Assembly: GCA_002404465.1 (NCBI GenBank)
Contig: DHJT01000028.1
Location: forward strand, 1 to 11,284
Reading direction: 5' to 3'
From: Sutterella sp. UBA4713
GTDB taxonomy: Bacteria > Pseudomonadota > Gammaproteobacteria > Burkholderiales > Burkholderiaceae_F
Length of the DNA stretch: 11,284 nucleotides
Shown here: positions 7,072-11,284 of the stretch, piece by piece
Position numbering within the stretch: the stretch's first letter is position 1
Layout: the number at the start of each line of letters is the position of its first letter
The notes under the pieces: generated by a model
The model's database searches: none
What the model saw: the letters and a program-made list of their open reading frames with translations, nothing else
What the model was told of the DNA's origin: nothing
Translations under genes and position numbers: made by a program

Positions 7072-7542
7072 TTAAAGTTTCGCCTTCAGTTGATCTAACA
7101 ACTTCGCATGTGCTTTCGCATCAATCTCGCGCTCGAGAATTTTCTCGGCACCGGCAACTGCTAGGGTTGCCACGTCGGCACGCAATTGCTCGCGAGCGCG
7201 ATTCATTTCCTGGGCCGCCTCTGCCTTAGCATCCGCAACGATGCGATCCGCTTCGACTTGAGCTTGCGCCTTGGCGTCCTCAATAATCTTCGCTCCGCGT
7301 TTTTCACCATCGGACACAATGACCGACGCACGAGCCCGCGCCTGAGCTTCGATTTCCTTACCCTTGGCTTGCGCTTCATTTAAAGCATTGTTGCCCTTTT
7401 CAGCCGCAGCCAATCCGGCCGCGATTTTCTGCTGACGCCCTTCGATGGCTTTGATTAACGGTGGCCAGATGTACTTCATCGTGATGTAGCATCCGATGAA
7501 GAACACCACCATCTGTACAAACAAAGTGGCATTAATGTTCAT
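7072..7542 (-). CDS. atpF: F1F0 ATP synthase subunit b
   Basis: Membrane-anchored peripheral stalk subunit, two copies per complex. The 156 residues equal the E. coli length. The N-terminal transmembrane helix covers residues about 5-27 (TLFVQMVVFFIGCYITMKYIWPP). It is followed by a long Ala/Glu/Lys/Arg-rich helix forming the right-handed coiled coil (about 30-140), with the typical motif VATLAVAGAEKILEREID near the end. The start ATG has only a GGGG stretch as possible ribosome site. An 82-base gap with a stem-loop separates it from atpE, the longest gap inside the operon. Confidence 0.97.
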   Translation of the reverse strand: MNINATLFVQMVVFFIGCYITMKYIWPPLIKAIEGRQQKIAAGLAAAEKGNNALNEAQAKGKEIEAQARARASVIVSDGEKRGAKIIEDAKAQAQVEADRIVADAKAEAAQEMNRAREQLRADVATLAVAGAEKILEREIDAKAHAKLLDQLKAKL

Positions 7543-7565
7543 TATTAGAACCCCGCTGTATTTGC

Positions 7566-7590
7566 GTTGCTCTCACTAATCTCGAGCAAC
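7566..7590 (-). other. Intercistronic stem-loop between atpE and atpF
   Basis: GTTGCTC (7566-7572) and GAGCAAC (7584-7590) form a perfect 7-bp stem with an 11-base loop. There is no T tract after it, so it is not a standard terminator. Its position just after atpE, the gene needed in highest stoichiometry, suggests a role in mRNA stability or partial attenuation. This is inference. Confidence 0.45.
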
Positions 7591-7624
7591 ATCAAATCTC
7601 GTCATGGTTGAATTTTTCTTTGAA

Positions 7625-7867
7625 TCAGCCGACGAACGGGTTCGCAAACGCAAACATCATGGCCACACCAACGCCAATCAGGAAGGCTGCGTCAATCAGA
7701 CCAGCCAAAAGAAACATCTTTGTCTGAAGCGCATTCATCAGTTCCGGTTGACGCGCCGCGCTCTCAAGATAGCGAGAGCCCATGATGCCGATACCTAAAC
7801 AGGCACCGCAAGCTCCAAAACCGATAATCAGGCCACAAGCCAAAGCAACCATTGCAACGTTGGTCAT
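7625..7867 (-). CDS. atpE: F1F0 ATP synthase subunit c
   Basis: Proteolipid that forms the rotating c-ring in the membrane. It has 80 residues in two transmembrane helices (about 5-30 and 50-75) joined by the polar loop ARQPEL, with R39-Q40-P41 contacting gamma and epsilon. The ion-carrying carboxylate is D59 in GLIDAAF. It is aspartate followed by alanines, without the glutamate-serine/threonine pattern of sodium-binding rings, so a proton-driven enzyme is inferred. Helix 1 carries three cysteines (C11, C20, C23), more than usual. The start ATG has the strong Shine-Dalgarno AAGGAG at 7874-7879 with a 6-base spacer and a run of U further upstream, fitting the high expression this subunit needs. 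Confidence 0.98.
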   Translation of the reverse strand: MTNVAMVALACGLIIGFGACGACLGIGIMGSRYLESAARQPELMNALQTKMFLLAGLIDAAFLIGVGVAMMFAFANPFVG

Positions 7868-7905
7868 TGCATACTCCTTAAAGTTTCCGTGTAGGAAGTA
7901 AAAAA

Positions 7906-8736
7906 TCAGTGATCGTCATGTGCCTGACCGATGTAAACCAAGGTCAGCATCATCATGATGAACGCCTGCAGTAAAACAATCAAAATGTGAAAAATCCACC
8001 AGCAAAGCCCGGCAACCACTTGTCCGACGATGGAAAGAGAGCCCCCGAGGAAGCCGAAAGAAAAAGCAAATCCCCCGAGCAAAGCAATCAGGAAAAAGAG
8101 CAATTCGCCAGCATACATGTTTCCGAACAGTCGCATACCCAAAGAGACTGTTTTTGCAACATATTCAATGACATTTAAAGCGAAATTGAACGGCCAGAGG
8201 AGAAAATGATTTCCGAAGGGTGCAACAAAAAGGCTACGGGTAAATCCGCCGAACCCCTTAATCTTGAGCCCGTAATAGATGCACAATAACAAAACGCTGA
8301 TCGAAATACCCATCGTCACATTCAAATCCGCCGTCGGCAGGGGACGCAGGTAATGGATTCCGAAGAATCCGGCAATCCAAGGCAAAAGATCGACCGGTAT
8401 CAAGTCGACGGCGTTCATAAGCGTTACCCAAACAAAAACTGTCAGAGCTACCGGAGCAATAAACGTTCGATCTCCGTGTACGATAGCCTTGCTTTGCTCT
8501 TCGACCATGTCGACGAGCATCTCCACAGCACACTGAAACTTGCCCGGGACTCCGCTTGTGGCATGAGAAGCTGCCTTCCGGAGCAACCAAAGGCTCACAA
8601 TGAGAATCAGAATTGAGAAGAAAATCGTGTCGTAATTGAGAACGGAAAAGTCCACTATCGACTGTTTCATGACGGACGCATTGTGTTGCAAGTGGTGCAA
8701 CATGTATCCGGTTGAAGTCAAAGCATCGCTCGCCAT
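7906..8736 (-). CDS. atpB: F1F0 ATP synthase subunit a
   Basis: Membrane stator subunit holding the two proton half-channels next to the c-ring. From the chosen ATG it has 276 residues. The essential arginine is R202 in SLGMRLFGNMYAGELLF (E. coli R210). E211, H250 and Q257 correspond to E. coli E219, H245 and Q252. Five or six hydrophobic segments are visible, at about 37-52, 92-112, 141-157, 178-195, 208-234 and 240-268. The frame could be extended to a TTG at 8769, giving 11 more residues and overlapping atpI. The ATG at 8736 is preferred because GAGGA (8747-8751) lies upstream of it and MASDA is a typical family N-terminus. It lies 13 bases after the atpI stop and 38 before atpE. Confidence 0.97.
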   Translation of the reverse strand: MASDALTSTGYMLHHLQHNASVMKQSIVDFSVLNYDTIFFSILILIVSLWLLRKAASHATSGVPGKFQCAVEMLVDMVEEQSKAIVHGDRTFIAPVALTVFVWVTLMNAVDLIPVDLLPWIAGFFGIHYLRPLPTADLNVTMGISISVLLLCIYYGLKIKGFGGFTRSLFVAPFGNHFLLWPFNFALNVIEYVAKTVSLGMRLFGNMYAGELLFFLIALLGGFAFSFGFLGGSLSIVGQVVAGLCWWIFHILIVLLQAFIMMMLTLVYIGQAHDDH

Positions 8737-8746
8737 ACAAGCAAAT

Positions 8747-8751
8747 TCCTC
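8747..8751 (-). promoter_or_regulatory. Shine-Dalgarno deciding the atpB start
   Basis: GAGGA overlaps the atpI stop codon (TGAGGA) and precedes the ATG at 8736 by about 10 bases. It supports this ATG over the in-frame TTG at 8769 and suggests termination-reinitiation coupling from atpI. Confidence 0.6.
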
Positions 8752-9112
8752 AGTTTCGCTGTTTTCCAATCAGTAATGCCAAGTTGCTCAAGGCTCCCAC
8801 GACAATACCAAAGAGCATCGCAGGCCAGTTCAAGGCCGGGTAAAACTTGGCAACGAGGAAAAACAGCAAACACACAATTGCCAGCTTTAAAAATTCAAAA
8901 ACAAGAAGAATTGAAGGATTAGCACCTGTACCAGTTGCTTGCAAGGCAATCAGGTATAGAGCAAAAAAAGCATTCGGAACAAAAACACACAGCCCACCTG
9001 CCGCGCAGGAAAGAGCTGCATTTATTCCGAAAATGACACCAGCTCCGATTGATCCCAGAAATACAAGAACAACCTGCCAGAGAATCACGCGAATCAGTAT
9101 CTGCCGATTCAC
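8750..9112 (-). CDS. atpI: ATP synthase subunit I (AtpI), F1F0 assembly protein
   Basis: Small membrane protein at the head of proteobacterial atp operons. In some bacteria it helps c-ring assembly, and it is not part of the final complex. It has 120 residues with four predicted transmembrane helices at about 6-28, 33-58, 68-90 and 94-114. The family feature of an acidic residue in helix 3 is present as E73 in FEFLKLAIV. The start is GTG at 9110-9112, supported by GAGGA (9117-9121) four bases upstream. The overlapping ATG at 9117 reads into a stop after two codons. A good promoter lies just upstream, making this the first gene of the operon. Sequence is poorly conserved in this family, so the assignment leans on topology and position. 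Confidence 0.9.
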   Translation of the reverse strand: MNRQILIRVILWQVVLVFLGSIGAGVIFGINAALSCAAGGLCVFVPNAFFALYLIALQATGTGANPSILLVFEFLKLAIVCLLFFLVAKFYPALNWPAMLFGIVVGALSNLALLIGKQRN

Positions 9113-9141
9113 TTCATCCTCTTCTTATAAAATTGAATCAC

Positions 9142-9170
9142 ATTGTAAGAAGTTAAACTAACTTTAACAA
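9142..9170 (-). promoter_or_regulatory. Sigma70-type promoter of the atp operon
   Basis: On the minus strand, -35 TTGTTA (9165-9170, 4 of 6 consensus bases) is followed by a 17-base spacer and -10 TACAAT (9142-9147, 5 of 6). The start point would fall near 9135, giving a leader of about 20 bases before the GTG of atpI. It is the best promoter match seen in the window. Confidence 0.65.
9150..9164. promoter_or_regulatory. Inverted repeat filling the atp promoter spacer (possible operator)
   Basis: AAGTTA, three bases, then TAACTT: two perfect 6-bp arms lying wholly between the -35 and -10. A regulator binding here would block or remodel the promoter. No regulator is identified, and such a short palindrome in AT-rich DNA may be chance. 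Confidence 0.4.
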
Positions 9171-9186
9171 CCTGCCAGCTATCTAG

Positions 9187-9207
9187 AAAAGACAGTCCGA
9201 AAGAACT
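9187..9207 (-). terminator. Weak hairpin after parB, possible terminator
   Basis: On the minus strand AGTTC and GGACT form a 5-bp stem with one G-U pair and a 4-base loop, followed by GTCTTTTC. The stem and U tract are poor, so some readthrough from parAB into the atp operon is likely. Confidence 0.3.
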
Positions 9208-9227
9208 ACTCTCCTATACCGAACGAA

Positions 9228-10103
9228 CTAGTCCTGCGGGCAGATTTTTGCCACGATAGCGTCCAAATCGTCTAGATCGGCAAAATCCACAACAATTTGA
9301 CCTTTTCCGCGTCTTCCGACAACCAATCGGACCGGCGCCCCGAGAGCTTCCGAAAGTTTTTCCTCGAGAATTTGATCATCCCGTGTCTTTTTCGGTAACT
9401 TCTTGACCGGCCGTTCTGTCTTGTCTTCTTTTCTTTTCTCGGAAAGGCGTTCTGCCTCGCGCACACTGAGCGATTGAGCCACAATTTGATTAGCCAACTG
9501 AACCTGTTCGGCTCCCGACAACGGCAAAAGGGCTCTGGCATGCCCCATTTCCAATTTTTCATCCATTAGCATGCGCTGAACGGGCTTAGCCAATGCCAAT
9601 AACCGCAATAAATTGCTCGTCGCCGGACGACTTCTGCCGATAGCTTGCGCCGCTTGCTCATGGGTATAGTCGAACTCATCAATGAGCCTTTTAATACCGA
9701 GTGCTTCCTCCATGGCATTAAGATCTTCGCGCTGCATATTCTCAATAAGAGCCATTGCCAAAGCATCCTTATCCTGCACGCGACGCACTATGGCAGGGAC
9801 CGTTTTTCGGTCGGCTAACTTAGATGCCCGGAAGCGGCGTTCACCGGCAACGATTTCATACTTGCCGCCTTTAATTGGACGAACGACAATCGGATTAATG
9901 ACCCCCTGTTCACGAATTGAATCCGCTAACTCCTTTAGCCGTTCCATTTCCATACGGCTACGCGGTTGGTATGTGCCGGCAACGAGTTTGTCAATACCAA
10001 TATCGGAAATAACGTCTTTAGCTGTTGCCACAGCAGGTACATCGTCCCCTAAAAGAGACTTGAGCCCACGTCCGAGACCTCTTCTTTGTTTTTTTGCGAC
10101 CAT
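9228..10103 (-). CDS. parB: Chromosome partitioning protein ParB
   Basis: DNA-binding CTPase that loads at parS sites near the origin, spreads along DNA and is pulled by ParA. It has 291 residues, normal for chromosomal ParB. The basic N-terminus RRGLGRGLKSLLGD (7-20) is the ParA-stimulating segment. The CTP-binding motifs follow: GTYQPR (43-48), GERRFRA (87-93) and ENMQRED (121-127). The helix-turn-helix for parS recognition lies around 147-167 (HEQAAQAIGRSRPATSNLLRL). The C-terminal dimerisation domain is about 242-291. The ATG directly abuts the parA stop (TAAATG). Its Shine-Dalgarno AAGGAG (10110-10115) lies within the last parA codons, so the two are translationally coupled. No parS-like site was found in this window. 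Confidence 0.97.
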   Translation of the reverse strand: MVAKKQRRGLGRGLKSLLGDDVPAVATAKDVISDIGIDKLVAGTYQPRSRMEMERLKELADSIREQGVINPIVVRPIKGGKYEIVAGERRFRASKLADRKTVPAIVRRVQDKDALAMALIENMQREDLNAMEEALGIKRLIDEFDYTHEQAAQAIGRSRPATSNLLRLLALAKPVQRMLMDEKLEMGHARALLPLSGAEQVQLANQIVAQSLSVREAERLSEKRKEDKTERPVKKLPKKTRDDQILEEKLSEALGAPVRLVVGRRGKGQIVVDFADLDDLDAIVAKICPQD

Positions 10104-10898
10104 TTACTTCTCCTTTTTCCTGCGTGCAGTGCGAATTCCTACTCGGGAAAGAACTTCCTTTCCGAACTCCATATAAGCCTTAGCTCCTCGGCTTGAAGGT
10201 TCAAAAACAACTCCGGGAAGTCCGAAAGACGGAGCCTCAGCCAAACGGACATTGCGCGGGATCACGGTATCGAACACGCGATCTCCGAAATTTTCCTTCA
10301 GTTGTTCGCTCACCTGTTGCTGCAATGTCAATCTTGGATCGAACATCACACGCAACAGCCCGATAAGCCGCAAATTATCATTTTTGTTATACCGAACACG
10401 CTTGATGGTATTAACTAAATCACTCAACCCCTCCAGAGCAAAATACTCACACTGCATCGGAATAACTACCCCGATAGCCGCACAGAAGGCATTGACAGTA
10501 ACAACAGAAAGAGATGGCGCACAATCAATCAAAATGAACTCATAATCTTTTTTAACTGGTTCGAGCACCTTTTTAAGTTGTTCGTCAGGGTTATCAAGCT
10601 CCATAAGTTCAATTTCTGCCGCCGAGAGTTCGCGATTGGAAGGGAGTACGTCGTAGCCACTTTTTTCTGCATGGACAATCGCTTCTCTAGCCCCGGCTTT
10701 TCCGATCAAAACCTCATAAGCCGATGTTTCGCACTGGCTTTTTTCAATTCCCGATCCCATAGTGGCATTGCCCTGGGGATCCAAATCCACAAGGAGTACC
10801 TTCTGGCCGAGTCTGGACAATGCAGCCGCAAGATTCACGGTAGTCGTTGTCTTTCCGACGCCGCCCTTTTGATTGGCAACACAAAAAATCATAGCCAT
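10104..10898 (-). CDS. parA: Chromosome partitioning ATPase ParA (Soj type)
   Basis: Deviant-Walker ATPase that binds DNA non-specifically as a dimer and moves ParB-bound origins apart. It has 264 residues from the ATG at 10898. The deviant Walker A is KGGVGKTT at 11-18, with signature K11 and K16. The A' motif LLVDLDPQGN is at 35-44 and Walker B ILIDCAPSL at 122-130. The lack of an N-terminal helix-turn-helix makes it the short chromosomal type. An upstream in-frame start at 10970 would overlap the marC-like gene. The chosen ATG has GAGGA four bases upstream and begins with the family's beta strand (MIFCVANQKGG). The lysine-rich tail (RKKEK) also encodes the parB ribosome site. It lies 16 bases after the upstream gene, so these genes are probably cotranscribed. 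Confidence 0.97.
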   Translation of the reverse strand: MAMIFCVANQKGGVGKTTTTVNLAAALSRLGQKVLLVDLDPQGNATMGSGIEKSQCETSAYEVLIGKAGAREAIVHAEKSGYDVLPSNRELSAAEIELMELDNPDEQLKKVLEPVKKDYEFILIDCAPSLSVVTVNAFCAAIGVVIPMQCEYFALEGLSDLVNTIKRVRYNKNDNLRLIGLLRVMFDPRLTLQQQVSEQLKENFGDRVFDTVIPRNVRLAEAPSFGLPGVVFEPSSRGAKAYMEFGKEVLSRVGIRTARRKKEK

Positions 10899-10902
10899 GT
10901 CT

Positions 10903-10907
10903 TCCTC
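10903..10907 (-). promoter_or_regulatory. Shine-Dalgarno deciding the parA start
   Basis: GAGGA lies four bases before the ATG at 10898 and in the short gap after the upstream stop. It supports this start over the longer in-frame form beginning at 10970 and over the second ATG two codons later. Confidence 0.6.
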
Positions 10908-10914
10908 TCTATCT

Positions 10915-11284
10915 CTAATGCGGCATGCTCGACCATAGACCGCTAAATCCCGTCCAAAACACCGAGACACCGATACAAATCAAAATGAATGCAAAGATCC
11001 GCGTTAAGGCATTGGCTCCAACCGAGCCAAGTACGCGAGTCACACGATCGGAATTGGTGTAGCAAACCCAAACAAGCAGGCAATTCAACACAATGCCCGT
11101 AAGACAACCTGCTACATCGGGGATACCGTGCATAGGTGTCGCTCCTAAAGCAACAGCCACGGAAATAGCCCCAGGGCCGGTCGTAATCGGCAACGTAAAC
11201 GGATAAAAAGCCATTTCCGAATACACATGACGAACCGTCATCTCTTTTGAAACTGCCCCTCCGTCTGCATCCCCTTCGTTCAGG
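10915..11284 (-). CDS. MarC/NAAT-family membrane protein, N-terminus outside window
   Basis: Integral inner-membrane protein family, first linked to the mar locus of E. coli. The members' transport substrates are mostly unknown, so no function is assigned. About 122 C-terminal residues are visible against a usual 200-220. The frame is open to the right edge, so the protein starts beyond it rather than at the internal ATG at 11241. The family motif FPxTxPxxxGPGAIS appears as YPFTLPITTGPGAIS, followed by three hydrophobic segments (from FYPFTLP to ALGA, from IPDVAG to WVCY, and from ALTRIF to GLW). It ends with TAG 16 bases before parA. In relatives the gene upstream of parA is often rsmG, so this neighbour is notable. 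Confidence 0.88.
   Translation of the reverse strand, partial: LNEGDADGGAVSKEMTVRHVYSEMAFYPFTLPITTGPGAISVAVALGATPMHGIPDVAGCLTGIVLNCLLVWVCYTNSDRVTRVLGSVGANALTRIFAFILICIGVSVFWTGFSGLWSSMPH

Noticed and set aside
8737..8769. N-terminal extension of AtpB from a TTG codon
   Set aside because: It overlaps the atpI end, uses a rare start codon and lacks a good ribosome site, whereas the ATG at 8736 has GAGGA upstream and a family-typical beginning.
9682..10176. 164-residue plus-strand open frame
   Set aside because: Antisense shadow across the parB/parA junction. The Ser/Arg-rich translation resembles no family.
10899..10970. N-terminal extension of ParA by 24 residues
   Set aside because: It would read through the end of the MarC-like gene, and the added residues are not typical of ParA. 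The ATG at 10898 has a good Shine-Dalgarno.
1..11284. Search for a novel or accessory system (defence, mobile element, CRISPR, toxin-antitoxin)
   Set aside because: Every long gene belongs to a conserved housekeeping family in near-canonical order. No inverted terminal repeats, arrays or composition shifts were seen outside the AT-rich candidate origin.

Overview
This window looks like ordinary core chromosome from a betaproteobacterium (Burkholderiales). The F1F0 subunit sequences are of betaproteobacterial type, notably the C-terminal half of AtpD, and the chromosomal parAB pair abuts the atp operon. The moderate base composition (about half G+C by eye) and short intergenic gaps would fit a gut Sutterellaceae-like lineage, but that finer placement is inference. 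Nearly every gene lies on the minus strand, so in transcription order the window reads from high to low coordinates.

Right end to left: a MarC-family membrane protein cut by the window edge (10915-11284), then parA (10104-10898) and parB (9228-10103) in a tight string. A 115-bp gap follows, with a good sigma70-type promoter whose spacer is an exact inverted repeat. Next comes the complete nine-gene ATP synthase operon in canonical order, atpI-B-E-F-H-A-G-D-C (9112 down to 2197), closed by a strong hairpin terminator at 2137-2183. Below it are a universal stress protein (1696-2085), a plus-strand UPF0235/DUF167 gene (1379-1699) that exactly fills the space between its neighbours, and hemE (292-1380).

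The first ~290 bases carry no gene. They are AT-rich and hold one perfect DnaA box, three relaxed-consensus boxes and two near matches, plus a recurring GRAAAACTT motif. With hemE alongside and parAB and atp nearby, this is a good candidate for all or part of the chromosomal replication origin, continuing past the left edge.

Functionally the window joins origin segregation (ParA, ParB), oxidative phosphorylation (complete F1F0), haem synthesis (HemE) and stress survival (Usp). I found no mobile element, CRISPR array, tRNA, rRNA or defence system, and no clearly novel gene system. The most interesting points are the candidate origin, the DUF167 gene that overlaps both flanking antisense genes at its start and stop codons, the palindrome inside the atp promoter spacer, an intercistronic stem-loop after atpE, and the gene neighbours at both ends.
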